Below, piece by piece: positions 27,115 to 36,279 of a stretch of DNA of 64,000 nucleotides (its first letter is position 1; every line of letters starts with the position of its first letter). This DNA comes from an uncultured beta proteobacterium. GTDB taxonomy: Bacteria; Pseudomonadota; Gammaproteobacteria; Burkholderiales; Burkholderiaceae. The notes under the pieces are model-generated. The model saw only the letters and a program-made list of their open reading frames with translations, had not been told where the DNA came from and searched no databases. Both the position numbers and the translations under genes were made by a program. Location of the stretch: the NCBI GenBank assembly GCA_903875135.1, contig CAIQUZ010000114.1:1-64000 (forward strand). Direction: 5' to 3'.

Positions 27115-28664
27115 GCTCCCCACAAATCTCAATTTTAATTGCGGCATTAGGCGGAGAAGGTGGCGGAGTTTTAACTGACTGGTTAGGTGATGCTGCTCGC
27201 AAGGCGGGTTACCGCGTCCAGTGCACATCCATTCCTGGAGTGGCGCAGCGCACAGGTGCAACGACGTATTACATTGAATTAGCAGACTCAAAGTCCACGA
27301 ATCCATTAGCCTTAACTCCAATGCCTGGCATGGTTGATTTAATGATTGCATCCGAATTAATGGAATCAGCGAGAGCTATGCAAAACGGTTATGTAACACC
27401 CAATAGAACCACATTAATTACTTCTTCGCACCGAGTATTTGCCACCTCAGAAAAGTCGGTGATGGGCGATGGACGATTTGATCGTGATCGGCTAAGGGAA
27501 GCGGTGTTAAAAATGGCACAAAAAGCGGTTTTATTTGATATGGATAAGTTGGTTCAAGAGTCGAAAAGTGGTATTAGTTCCGTGATGTTAGGCGCTGTTG
27601 CAGCCTCAGGGGTTTTAAAAATCAGTCGTGAAATCTATGAAGAGATCATTAAAGAATCAGGGATTGCGGTACAGGCAAACTTAAAAGGTTTTGCATTGGG
27701 TTATGAGTTAACCAACAAAATTAATGCATCAACTGAGCCTCAAGAGTCTCAAACTCCACATAAAGTCCTTAAAAATAGTAAAAGTGTTCAGCAATTGTTC
27801 GATGTGATGAAATCAAAATATCCCAAAGAGTCACACTTTTATTTGGAACAAGGGGTGGTTCGATTGGTCGATTATCAAAACTTAGGTTATGCCAAGCGAT
27901 ATTTAGAACGACTAGAACCCATTTTGGCCTTAGATGAAAAAGTGGGCGGCAAACCGCAAGGGTATAAATTGCTGTGTGAAACAGCTCGTCACCTAGCGCT
28001 AAGAATGTCATTTGAAGACTTAGCACGGGTCGCTGATTTAAAGTCTCGTAAAACCCGTTTTGCTCGAATTCGAAAAGATCTGGATGCAAAGGAACATGAG
28101 CCGCTCGTGGTAACAGAGTATTTAAAACCGGGTTTAGAAGAATTCTGTGGTTTTATGCCTGCAGTCATTGCTGCGCCTATTTTGAAATGGGCAGAACGAA
28201 ATGAAAAGCTTAATTCCTTTAACGTAGGTATTTATTTAAAGACCTCGCGCTTACACGGTTTTTTTCTACTTTGGCTAGTGTCTAAGATGAAAATTCTTAG
28301 AATGTCTGGACATCGATTTCAGATGGAAGATGAAAATATTCAGAGATGGCTACACCACATTGATGCCTCAGCTCAAATCTCTTATAGTTTTGGATTGCAG
28401 GTTGTGGAATGTGCCAGCATGATTAAAGGATATAGCGGTACCTACCGGAAGGGATTAAAAGACTTCAATCGGATTATTCAGGAGATTATTGAACCAGCAA
28501 TTGTTCGGCAAGAGGATGCTAGTTTAGAAGTTGCTAGCGCCATCAAGGGTGCGCTTACGCACTCGGGGTCAACCATCGTTCCCAAGGAAGCTGAATTTAA
28601 ACCGATTAAATTCTTTCGCGCGAATAAGTTATCTGCTAGCGATGAATCTGTTCAAAATAGCTGA
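27111..28664 (+). CDS. iorB: Indolepyruvate-type ferredoxin oxidoreductase, beta (gamma-domain) subunit
   Basis: A 517-residue partner of the preceding subunit. The first 190 residues are the pyruvate/ketoisovalerate oxidoreductase gamma domain: ILIAALGGEGGGVLTDWLGDAARKAGY in parts, SIPGVAQRTGATTYYIEL and DLMIASELMESARAM. The remaining 320 residues form the extra C-terminal domain (recalled as DUF6537) seen in long betaproteobacterial versions, so this is not the short archaeal form of about 190 residues. It completes the CoA-dependent 2-oxoacid oxidoreductase. The start overlaps iorA by ATGA. A CoA ligase gene begins eight bases after its stop. Confidence 0.86.
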   Translation: MSSPQISILIAALGGEGGGVLTDWLGDAARKAGYRVQCTSIPGVAQRTGATTYYIELADSKSTNPLALTPMPGMVDLMIASELMESARAMQNGYVTPNRTTLITSSHRVFATSEKSVMGDGRFDRDRLREAVLKMAQKAVLFDMDKLVQESKSGISSVMLGAVAASGVLKISREIYEEIIKESGIAVQANLKGFALGYELTNKINASTEPQESQTPHKVLKNSKSVQQLFDVMKSKYPKESHFYLEQGVVRLVDYQNLGYAKRYLERLEPILALDEKVGGKPQGYKLLCETARHLALRMSFEDLARVADLKSRKTRFARIRKDLDAKEHEPLVVTEYLKPGLEEFCGFMPAVIAAPILKWAERNEKLNSFNVGIYLKTSRLHGFFLLWLVSKMKILRMSGHRFQMEDENIQRWLHHIDASAQISYSFGLQVVECASMIKGYSGTYRKGLKDFNRIIQEIIEPAIVRQEDASLEVASAIKGALTHSGSTIVPKEAEFKPIKFFRANKLSASDESVQNS

Positions 28665-28672
28665 GTTATAAA

Positions 28673-30310
28673 ATGTTAAACCATCATATATCGATTACTT
28701 TCGGAGACATTCATCCGCCACTTGAAAATAAATGTGTGAATGATATTTTGGCGCAGGCTGTTTCAAATTATCCAGATAGTCCTGCGGTTATCAGTGTTTG
28801 GCAGCAAAGGACGTTAAATTTTAAAGAGTTAGATGGATTAGCGAAACAACTTGCAGCATCTCTTTTAGAGAGTGGCGTCTTGCCTAGTGACCGAGTCGGC
28901 ATCTGGAGCGCAAATCGGTTTGAGTGGGTACTTGTGCAATTTGCCGTAGCAAAAATCGGCGCTATTTTGGTAAACATTAATCCTGCCTACCAATTGAACG
29001 AGTTAGCACATGTCGTAGAACATTCTGGCTGTAAGGCAATTTTTATCAATCATTTTTATCGAGATAAAAACTGTTTAGATATCGCAAAACAAGTTAAAGA
29101 AAAATCTCAGTGCTTAAAATCGATTTTTATTTTCAATGAAGAACCCATCGAGGGGGCTATTTCTTGGCAACAATTATTAGATAGGTCGAATGGTGCATCG
29201 CTTGATGAAGTCGAACGATATACAACGGCGATTACTTCAGACCAGCTCATCAGTATTCAATATACTTCTGGCACAACAGGCAATCCAAAGGGTGCGACAC
29301 TCAATCATTACAACATGGTGAATAATGCCATTCAAATCATTGCAAGACTAAAACTGTCAGCCGCCGATAGAATTTGTGTGCCTGTGCCTTTATTTCATTG
29401 TTTTGGAATGGTTCTAGGGATTTTAGGAGCCTTTTCGGTAGGCGCCGCCGTTGTTTTTCCAACGGAAATATTTGATCCAGAAAGTTGCATGGCGGCCATC
29501 GATAGTCAGTCTTGTACCACTGTATATGGTGTGCCAATGATGTTTATCGCGATGCTCAATCATCCCAAGTTTGATACGTTTACCTTAAAATCCTTGCGTT
29601 CTGGAATTATGGGTGGCGCACCGTGCCCTGCAGAAGTATTACGTGATGTCATGGATCGGATGAACGCAAATGAAATGTCGGTAGCTTATGGGATGACTGA
29701 AACCTCCCCAATTTCATTTCAAACACGACTAGAACACAGTTTTGATCAACGCGTAGAAACGGTAGGGTCAGTTTTGCCACATACGCAGGCAAAAGTGATT
29801 GATCCTCAAACTGGCGAAACTTTACCAGTAGGGATAGCCGGAGAACTCTGTATTAAGGGTTATTTAGTCATGCCGGGTTATTGGAATAACGCCGAGGCTA
29901 CTGCTAAAGTCATCGACAGTGATGGGTGGATGCACACGGGTGATTTAGCGATTATGCGAACGGATGGATGCTTATCCATCGTAGGGCGCATCAAAGAAAT
30001 GGTCATTCGGGCTGGAGAAAATATTTTCCCTCGAGAAATTGAAGAGTTCTTACATACCATTCCACAGATTGCTGAAGCTCAGGTCTTTGGTATTCCTGAT
30101 GAATTATATGGGGAACAATTATATGCATGGGTTCGAGTAAAGAATAATGTCACAATAACTTCAGAGCAATTAAAAGAGTTATGTAAAGGGAATTTGGCGA
30201 GTTTTAAAATACCTAAAGTTTTTCGGATCGTGAATGAATTTCCAATGACCGCTAGTGGCAAGGTGCAAAAATTTCGTATGAGAGCAATTGAAATGGAAAG
30301 AGCAGTATAG
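28673..30310 (+). CDS. AMP-dependent acyl-CoA synthetase/ligase
   Basis: A 545-residue adenylate-forming CoA ligase. The P-loop-like motif YTSGTTGNPKG runs from residue 197. VAYGMTETSPISFQT, the hinge GWMHTGDLAIMRTDGCLSIVGRIKEMVIRAGENIFPREIEEF in parts, and the catalytic Lys near the end in MTASGKVQKFRMR are all present. It activates a carboxylic acid with ATP and CoA. The sequence type is the FadD/medium-chain or aryl-acid class; specificity cannot be read. It directly follows iorAB, so it may activate a free acid to the same thioester pool that IorAB makes from a 2-oxoacid. Confidence 0.88.
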   Translation: MLNHHISITFGDIHPPLENKCVNDILAQAVSNYPDSPAVISVWQQRTLNFKELDGLAKQLAASLLESGVLPSDRVGIWSANRFEWVLVQFAVAKIGAILVNINPAYQLNELAHVVEHSGCKAIFINHFYRDKNCLDIAKQVKEKSQCLKSIFIFNEEPIEGAISWQQLLDRSNGASLDEVERYTTAITSDQLISIQYTSGTTGNPKGATLNHYNMVNNAIQIIARLKLSAADRICVPVPLFHCFGMVLGILGAFSVGAAVVFPTEIFDPESCMAAIDSQSCTTVYGVPMMFIAMLNHPKFDTFTLKSLRSGIMGGAPCPAEVLRDVMDRMNANEMSVAYGMTETSPISFQTRLEHSFDQRVETVGSVLPHTQAKVIDPQTGETLPVGIAGELCIKGYLVMPGYWNNAEATAKVIDSDGWMHTGDLAIMRTDGCLSIVGRIKEMVIRAGENIFPREIEEFLHTIPQIAEAQVFGIPDELYGEQLYAWVRVKNNVTITSEQLKELCKGNLASFKIPKVFRIVNEFPMTASGKVQKFRMRAIEMERAV

Positions 30311-30353
30311 ATAGATATCAAGAATTTTTACTATATATAAAAAGGGAGACAAA

Positions 30354-31499
30354 ATGAAATTTAAAAAAATGACTTTAGCTGTATCGCTGCTCACATTACA
30401 TCTATCAGCATTTGCAGATATAACGGTGGGCATTAATGTTTCAACAACGGGACCGGCAGCTTCTTTAGGAATTCCGGAAAAAAATACAGTTAGCCTTTTA
30501 CCGAAAACTTTAGCCGGCCAAAAAATTAACTACATTATTTTGGATGATGCTAGTGATACAACCGCTAGCGTGAAGAATACGCGTAAATTGATTTCTGAAG
30601 ATAAAGTAGATTTAATCATTGGATCATCGATTACTCCAGCTTCTTTAGCAATGGTTGATGTTGCCGCACAGGGTGAGACACCGATGATTTCTGTTGCTGC
30701 GTCAGTGAAAATTGTTGAACCTGTTGATGGTCCAAGACGCTGGGTGTTCAAGACCACCCAAAATGACATCATGATGGCATTAGCGGTTGCTGAGCATATG
30801 GCTAACCATGGAGTAAAAACGGTTGGCTTTATTGGATTTTCAGATGCCTATGGTGAAGGCTGGCATCAAGCATTTGTAACAGCGGCTGAGTTAAAGAAAA
30901 TTAAAGTGGTTAGTAATGAGCGATTTGTAAGAACGGATAGCTCCGTTTCTGGTCAAGCGTTAAGAATTATGAGTAGTAAACCTGATGCGGTATTAATTGC
31001 CGCATCCGGTACACCGGCAGTTTTGCCACAAAAAGGATTAAGAGACGTTGGCTTTAAGGGTGTTTTTTATCAGACCCATGGAGTTGCTAATAATGACTTT
31101 ATTCGTGTTGGTGGAAAAGATGTTGAAGGAACATTTGTTCCAGTAGGTCCAATCTTGATTGCGCCCCAATTACCAGCATCTAATCCAGTGAAAAAATCAG
31201 CGATGGTGTATTACAAGGCTTATGAAGATGCATATGGAAAAGGGTCAGTATCTACCTTTGGAGGTCACATGTGGGATGCTGGACAAATGATGGCAGCCGC
31301 TATTCCATCTGCGATCAAAGTTGCGAAGCCAGGTACGCCAGAATTTCGTGCAGCGCTACGTACGTCATTAGAAAATGTCAAAGAGTTAGCCGCTTCTCAC
31401 GGTATTTACAACACGACTGCTTCTGATCATTTAGGGTTAGATCAACGTTCACGGGTCATGGTAAAAATTGAGAATGGCACATGGAAATATGAGCCATAA
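30354..31499 (+). CDS. Branched-chain amino acid-type ABC transporter substrate-binding protein
   Basis: A 381-residue periplasmic protein of the Leu/Ile/Val-binding (Peripla_BP_6) family. A signal peptide (MKFKKMTLAVSLLTLHLSAFA) is followed by DITVGINVSTTGPAASLGIPEKN in parts, IILDDASDTTASVKNTRKLI, LIIGSSITPASLAMVDVA and GFSDAYGEGWH. Many such proteins in Burkholderiales bind aromatic acids rather than amino acids, and the cluster context favours this. GGGAG precedes the ATG. A strong hairpin separates it from the permease genes, which may give extra copies of the receptor. Confidence 0.88.
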   Translation: MKFKKMTLAVSLLTLHLSAFADITVGINVSTTGPAASLGIPEKNTVSLLPKTLAGQKINYIILDDASDTTASVKNTRKLISEDKVDLIIGSSITPASLAMVDVAAQGETPMISVAASVKIVEPVDGPRRWVFKTTQNDIMMALAVAEHMANHGVKTVGFIGFSDAYGEGWHQAFVTAAELKKIKVVSNERFVRTDSSVSGQALRIMSSKPDAVLIAASGTPAVLPQKGLRDVGFKGVFYQTHGVANNDFIRVGGKDVEGTFVPVGPILIAPQLPASNPVKKSAMVYYKAYEDAYGKGSVSTFGGHMWDAGQMMAAAIPSAIKVAKPGTPEFRAALRTSLENVKELAASHGIYNTTASDHLGLDQRSRVMVKIENGTWKYEP

Positions 31500-31515
31500 A
31501 TAGCTGGAAAATGAT

Positions 31516-31549
31516 CCAATAATGGGGATCTTTTATTCCCCATTATTGG
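31516..31549 (+). promoter_or_regulatory. Perfect 13-bp hairpin between receptor and permease genes
   Basis: CCAATAATGGGGA (31516-31528) pairs exactly with TCCCCATTATTGG (31537-31549) around an eight-base loop. No T-run follows, so it is more likely an RNA-processing or 3'-end protecting element, or a partial terminator, than a full intrinsic terminator. Confidence 0.65.
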
Positions 31550-31584
31550 AGTTTGTTTGAAGATACGATTTGAAAAGAATATAA

Positions 31585-32613
31585 ATGAATTTTGATATTG
31601 CTCTTTTTTTAGGGCAAGATGGTTTAATCAACGGAGCCATTTATGGCTTATTGGCAATTGGTTTAGTCCTTGTTTTCTCCGTCACTCGAGTTATTTTTAT
31701 CTCGCAAGGGGATTTAGTTGCCTATTCCGCTCTTTCAATGGCATCGTTGGGGGCCGCAAAAATTCCCGGAACCTTTTGGTTATTAATTGCTTTATCCTGC
31801 ATGGTTTTATGTGTCGAGATTGTGCGTTGGCGAAGGGGGGAACAATTAGATTGGGGATTAACAATCACTTGGACAATTTTTTTCCCATTATGTGCAGCAC
31901 TGCTGCTATTTGTCTTTACGTCAGAGAGCTTGACGCATCATATTATTAGTACTTTAGCGATTGTGATTCCATTGGGTCCTCTTTTATATCGATTAGTTTT
32001 TCGACCGATACAAGCCGCATCTGTTTTATTTTTATTGATAACAGCGGTTACTTTGCATGGTGTCATGGTCGGACTGGGGCTAATCTTTTTTGGTGCTGAA
32101 GGGTGGCGTATTCCTGCTTTTACAGAGATGAGCTTTATGTTGGGTAATGTAAACATTAAAGGGCAGTCGTTAATTATTGTATTTGTGACAATCGTGCTCG
32201 TGAGTTTACTATTCCTCTTTTTTGAAAAGTTGTATTTAGGGAAGGTATTGCGGGCCACTGCTGTAAATCGAACGGGGGCTCGACTAGTAGGTATTCCAGT
32301 TGAATTATGTGGAGACTTGAGTTTTGCTATGGCGGCATTGATTGCCACCGTATCAGGGATTTTAATTGCGCCAGTTCAAACGATTTATTACGACACGGGG
32401 TTTTTAATCGGCTTGAAAGGATTCGTTGCCGCGATTATTGGGGGACTTGCCAGTTTTCCATTAGCATTCATTGGAGCGTTGATGGTTGGACAGCTAGAAG
32501 CATTTTCGTCGTATTGGGCAAGTGCTTATAAAGAAGTTATCGTATTTACCTTAATTATTCCTATCTTATTTTGGCGCTCAATTGGATCGCGTCATGTTGA
32601 GGAAGAAGAATGA
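31585..32613 (+). CDS. livH: Branched-chain amino acid-type ABC permease (LivH family)
   Basis: A 342-residue inner-membrane permease with about eight to nine hydrophobic segments. LivH features include GLINGAIYGLLAIGLVLVFSVTRVIF in parts, the cytoplasmic coupling-helix region GKVLRATAVNRTGARLVGI and GLKGFVAAIIGGLASFPLAFIGALMVG in parts. It is longer than the usual 290-300 residues, with an extra segment of about 45 residues around 75-120. Its stop overlaps the next start by four bases. Confidence 0.88.
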   Translation: MNFDIALFLGQDGLINGAIYGLLAIGLVLVFSVTRVIFISQGDLVAYSALSMASLGAAKIPGTFWLLIALSCMVLCVEIVRWRRGEQLDWGLTITWTIFFPLCAALLLFVFTSESLTHHIISTLAIVIPLGPLLYRLVFRPIQAASVLFLLITAVTLHGVMVGLGLIFFGAEGWRIPAFTEMSFMLGNVNIKGQSLIIVFVTIVLVSLLFLFFEKLYLGKVLRATAVNRTGARLVGIPVELCGDLSFAMAALIATVSGILIAPVQTIYYDTGFLIGLKGFVAAIIGGLASFPLAFIGALMVGQLEAFSSYWASAYKEVIVFTLIIPILFWRSIGSRHVEEEE

Positions 32614-34442
32614 AACAGGTTTACTTTAAATTATTATGTTTACTCATATTCGTCATCGCGTGGGTATTGCTGCCTGACTTTACCATATCTTTATTGGATT
32701 ATGTGGGTATCTATTCAGTGGTAGTTCTTGGGTTAGTTGTCATGACGGGGATTGCTGGAATGACATCTTTTGGACAGGCTGCGTTTGTTGGTATTGGGGC
32801 GTATTCAACCGGGTGGATTTGCACCTACGCACCAATTGTACAGATGCTTGAAGGAACAGTTTGGATTTCTTTACTGCCCTGGTTGGGCTTGTTATTAGGA
32901 TTAATGATTGCTGGAATACTCGCTTGGTTTTTAGGTTTACTCACTTTAAATCTATCTAGTTTTTATTTGCCATTATGTACCATTGCCTGGGGCTTAAGCT
33001 TTTTTTACCTGTTCGGTACTCTAGAGTTTTTAGGAGGCCATACAGGGATGACGGGGATTCCAGCTTTGACCCTAGGAAATTTTAACTTAGATACTTCTCG
33101 AACATTTGGCATAGTGATTTGGTTAGTGTTGTTCTTTTTTATATGGATATTAAATAACTTAATTGATTCTAGAGAAGGTCGTGCGATACAGGCATTAAAG
33201 TCTAATCGATTGATGGCGGAATCGATGGGTATTAATACGACGGCATATCGAGCCAAAGTTTTTATGCTGGCAGCCCTCATGGCGTCAACCTCTGGATGGT
33301 TGTACACCCATTTTCAACGCTTCATTAATCCGACGCCCTTTAATTTATCAGCAAGTATTGAATATATTTTTATGGCCGTGATTGGAGGGGTAGGTTATCT
33401 TTGGGGAGCCGTTCTTGGCGCGGGTTTATTTACATTTACTAAAAATTATTTACAAGATATGCCAACGCAAATTTTTGGTAATAATGTCAGTACAGAGTCG
33501 ATTATTTTCGGCTTGTTAATGTTGGTCATTTTGCAATATTACGCCAATGGTTTATGGCCAAGGCTTTCACGACAATTTAATTTTTTAGGATTGGCAAAAA
33601 AAGAGTTTCCCTTTGGAAAATACTTGGCAAGTGATTTGAGTGTTCGACCTACACCAGATTTAGGCGCGATATTATTAAAAGCACATCAAGTCACAAAAAG
33701 GTTTGGTGGATTAGTCGCCAATCAATCGATCTCATTAGATTTAAAGGCAGGAGAAATTCATGCTTTGATTGGCCCTAATGGCGCAGGAAAAAGCACCTTT
33801 TTTAACATCCTGTCTGGTGTGGACGCATCTTCTGAAGGGCGCGTTGAATTGATGGCAGAGAACATGTTTGGTCGCCCTGCTAGACATTTTGCGGAGCGTG
33901 GTTTGGGGAGGACATTTCAGCATGTCAGGTTATTAAAAAATCAACCAGTAATAGAAAACGTCGCTTTAGGGGCTCACCTGAGAGGGCAGTGTGGTTGGCT
34001 TGCTTCGATGTTTAGACTCGATCGAAAAGAGGAGTCAGCACTCAGAGTGGAGGCATTAAAACAGATACGAAGATGTGGCTTGGGTGGGTCGGAAAATACA
34101 CCTGCCGGTTCATTATCACTTGGTAAGCAACGGATCATCGAAATTGCTCGAGCTCTTGCTGGACAGCCGATGGCATTGCTCTTGGATGAGCCGGCGGCAG
34201 GGCTTCGCCATCTTGAAAAAAAAGCCTTAGCGGATCTTTTATTGCAACTCAAATCAGAGGGTTTAGGTATTCTGATTATCGAACACGATATGGAGTTTGT
34301 AATGCATTTAGCAGACCGAATCACCGTGATTGATTTTGGACATGTGATTGCAGAAGGCACGCCTACAGAGATACAAATGAATCCCCGTGTACTAGACGCA
34401 TATTTAGGTGTGTCAGATGAAACAATCGGGAGTGAAGTATGA
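32610..34442 (+). CDS. Fused ABC permease-ATPase (LivM-LivG)
   Basis: A 610-residue fusion of two normally separate subunits. Residues 1-325 form a LivM-type permease (GIAGMTSFGQAAFVGIGAYSTG in parts, GREGRAIQALKSN-like coupling helix SREGRAIQALKSNRLMAES, VIGGVGYLWGAVLGAG). Residues 350-610 form a LivG-type ATPase: Walker A GPNGAGKST from 388, GLGRTFQHVRL, signature SLSLGKQRIIEIARAL and Walker B ALLLDEPAAGL. The fused form is known in some betaproteobacteria. Starts and ends overlap livH and livF by four bases each. Confidence 0.92.
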   Translation: MKQVYFKLLCLLIFVIAWVLLPDFTISLLDYVGIYSVVVLGLVVMTGIAGMTSFGQAAFVGIGAYSTGWICTYAPIVQMLEGTVWISLLPWLGLLLGLMIAGILAWFLGLLTLNLSSFYLPLCTIAWGLSFFYLFGTLEFLGGHTGMTGIPALTLGNFNLDTSRTFGIVIWLVLFFFIWILNNLIDSREGRAIQALKSNRLMAESMGINTTAYRAKVFMLAALMASTSGWLYTHFQRFINPTPFNLSASIEYIFMAVIGGVGYLWGAVLGAGLFTFTKNYLQDMPTQIFGNNVSTESIIFGLLMLVILQYYANGLWPRLSRQFNFLGLAKKEFPFGKYLASDLSVRPTPDLGAILLKAHQVTKRFGGLVANQSISLDLKAGEIHALIGPNGAGKSTFFNILSGVDASSEGRVELMAENMFGRPARHFAERGLGRTFQHVRLLKNQPVIENVALGAHLRGQCGWLASMFRLDRKEESALRVEALKQIRRCGLGGSENTPAGSLSLGKQRIIEIARALAGQPMALLLDEPAAGLRHLEKKALADLLLQLKSEGLGILIIEHDMEFVMHLADRITVIDFGHVIAEGTPTEIQMNPRVLDAYLGVSDETIGSEV

Positions 34443-35173
34443 GTACGCCCATTATTGAGATTAAGCAATTTTCTGTAGCGTACGGATCAATGAAGGCTGT
34501 TGAAGAAATTAACTTGCAGCTTCAAGAGGGAGAAATTATTACGGTCATTGGACCTAACGGTGCCGGAAAGACGACTTTATTAAATGCAGTAATGGGCATG
34601 ATTCCATCTACCGGATCAGTACTATTTCGTGGCGAGCCATTGAAGCAGCACACGGTAGCTAGAATGGTTGCTAGTGGAGTTTGTTTAGTCCCAGAATCAA
34701 GAGAATTATTTGTACAGATGTCTGTAGAAGATAATCTTGCATTAGGTAACTTTCATCGTTGGAAAGAAGGTGAAAGAGATCGTCAAACACTCATGGAAAA
34801 TGTCTTTAAAATATTTCCACGGCTGAAAGAAAGAAAGCAGCAACTTGCCGATACTCTATCCGGTGGAGAGCGTCAAATGCTCGCTATAGGTAGAGCTTTG
34901 ATGGCCAAGCCTAAGGTTTTATTATTAGACGAACCTTCTTTGGGTTTGGCACCTAAAATAGTTCAGGAGGTTTTACATCAAGTATCCCAGTTGCGTAATA
35001 GTGGAATTTCCATATTACTGGTTGAGCAAAATGCCAGAGGGGCGCTCAAAATAGCGGATCGAGGTTATGTACTTGAAATGGGTAGGATTGTCTTAGAGGA
35101 TAAAGCATCTAACTTATTAGAAAATAAAAAAATTATTGATAGTTACCTAGGGATTGGTAAATCATTATCTTAA
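34439..35173 (+). CDS. livF: Branched-chain amino acid-type ABC ATPase (LivF family)
   Basis: A 244-residue ATPase. Walker A GPNGAGKTT begins at residue 38, the Q-loop region has LVPESRELFVQMSVEDNL (the P-E-x-R-x-x-F motif typical of LivF), the signature is LSGGERQMLAIGRAL and Walker B is VLLLDEPSLGLAP. It forms the second nucleotide-binding site with the LivG half of the fusion, completing receptor, two permeases and two ATPases. Confidence 0.93.
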   Translation: MSTPIIEIKQFSVAYGSMKAVEEINLQLQEGEIITVIGPNGAGKTTLLNAVMGMIPSTGSVLFRGEPLKQHTVARMVASGVCLVPESRELFVQMSVEDNLALGNFHRWKEGERDRQTLMENVFKIFPRLKERKQQLADTLSGGERQMLAIGRALMAKPKVLLLDEPSLGLAPKIVQEVLHQVSQLRNSGISILLVEQNARGALKIADRGYVLEMGRIVLEDKASNLLENKKIIDSYLGIGKSLS

Positions 35174-35300
35174 ATAACTGATGGCCTATATCGGGTTGTT
35201 GATTCATTAAAATTTAGTTCAAGAGCAAATGTCTTAAAGATTGACCATAGACATATTGAACAGTATGATTAAAAATAAATATATTAATTTGAGACAAATC

Positions 35301-36266
35301 ATGCGCGCACGGATTCGATTCGCCCTGCTTTTTTCTGCTTTATTGTTCACTAGCGTTTACGCACAAAATGTTCAATATCCAACACGACCAATCAGAGTCA
35401 TTATTCCTGTTGCTCCTGGAGGAAATGTAGATAGCGTGATGCGTTTGATTTCAGCAAAAATGTCAGAAGGATTAGGTCAAAGTGTTGTTTTAGATAATAA
35501 ACCTGGGGCGTCTACGAATATCGGCAATGAACTAGTAGCTAAAGCCCCAGCGGATGGTTATACACTTTTAGCTAATACGATTCCACTGGTGGCTAATATC
35601 TCACTTTATCCAAAGCTTTCATATGATCCTGAAAAAGATTTTGTACCAATCAGTATGATGGTTTCATCACCTAGCATGATTGCGGTTAGTGCGAATTTAC
35701 CTGTAAAAAATTTACAAGAATTAATTATCTTTGCTAAGAAAAATCCTGGGATGATAAAGTATTCCACATCCGGCGCAGGTGGAATCACCCACTTGGCTGT
35801 AGAGCTTTTAGCTTTTCAAACCAATACTAAATTTGCTCACATTCCCTATAAAGGCGGAGGTCCAGCATTGATGGCATTGATGTCTGGCGAGGTTGATTTA
35901 AGTGTTCTATCTGTTCTTTCTGCGGCCGGTCAAATGAACTCACAACGCATCAAAGTATTGGCGGTTACGAGCCCAAAAAGATTACCGATGTATCCTGATA
36001 TTCCTAGTGTCAGTGAATTTGTCCCAGGTTATGAATTTAATAGTTGGGTCGGTTTAGTAGCACCAAAGGGAACTCCGCCATCTGTTATACAAATGTTAAA
36101 TGAGCAAGTTTCGAGAGCACTCCGCTCTACGGAAGTCATGGATAAAATTCAAAAAGATGGCGGAGATGTGATTGCTAGCACCTCCGATCAATTTAAAAAA
36201 TCAATTACTTTAGAAGTTGCGCTGTGGGCTAAAGTGATTCAACAGGCAGGTATTACACCAGATTAA
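35301..36266 (+). CDS. Tripartite tricarboxylate-type receptor (Bug/TctC family)
   Basis: A 321-residue periplasmic binding protein. The ATG at 35301, with GAGAC upstream, gives a compact signal peptide (MRARIRFALLFSALLFTSVYAQ), and an earlier TTG frame start at 35241 is rejected. Bug signatures: YPTRPIRVIIPVAPGGNVDSVMR in parts, NKPGASTNIGNELVAKAPADGYTLL in parts, HIPYKGGGPALMALMSGEVDL in parts. No TctA or TctB permease lies nearby, as is usual for the expanded Bug family, so it may serve a distant permease or a sensor. Confidence 0.9.
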   Translation: MRARIRFALLFSALLFTSVYAQNVQYPTRPIRVIIPVAPGGNVDSVMRLISAKMSEGLGQSVVLDNKPGASTNIGNELVAKAPADGYTLLANTIPLVANISLYPKLSYDPEKDFVPISMMVSSPSMIAVSANLPVKNLQELIIFAKKNPGMIKYSTSGAGGITHLAVELLAFQTNTKFAHIPYKGGGPALMALMSGEVDLSVLSVLSAAGQMNSQRIKVLAVTSPKRLPMYPDIPSVSEFVPGYEFNSWVGLVAPKGTPPSVIQMLNEQVSRALRSTEVMDKIQKDGGDVIASTSDQFKKSITLEVALWAKVIQQAGITPD

Positions 36267-36279
36267 ATGAGAGATTGAT

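Noticed and set aside
35241-35300. Longer start for the Bug receptor at 35241
   Set aside because: It begins with TTG, adds polar residues before the signal peptide and has no ribosome site; ATG 35301 has GAGAC and a clean signal peptide.
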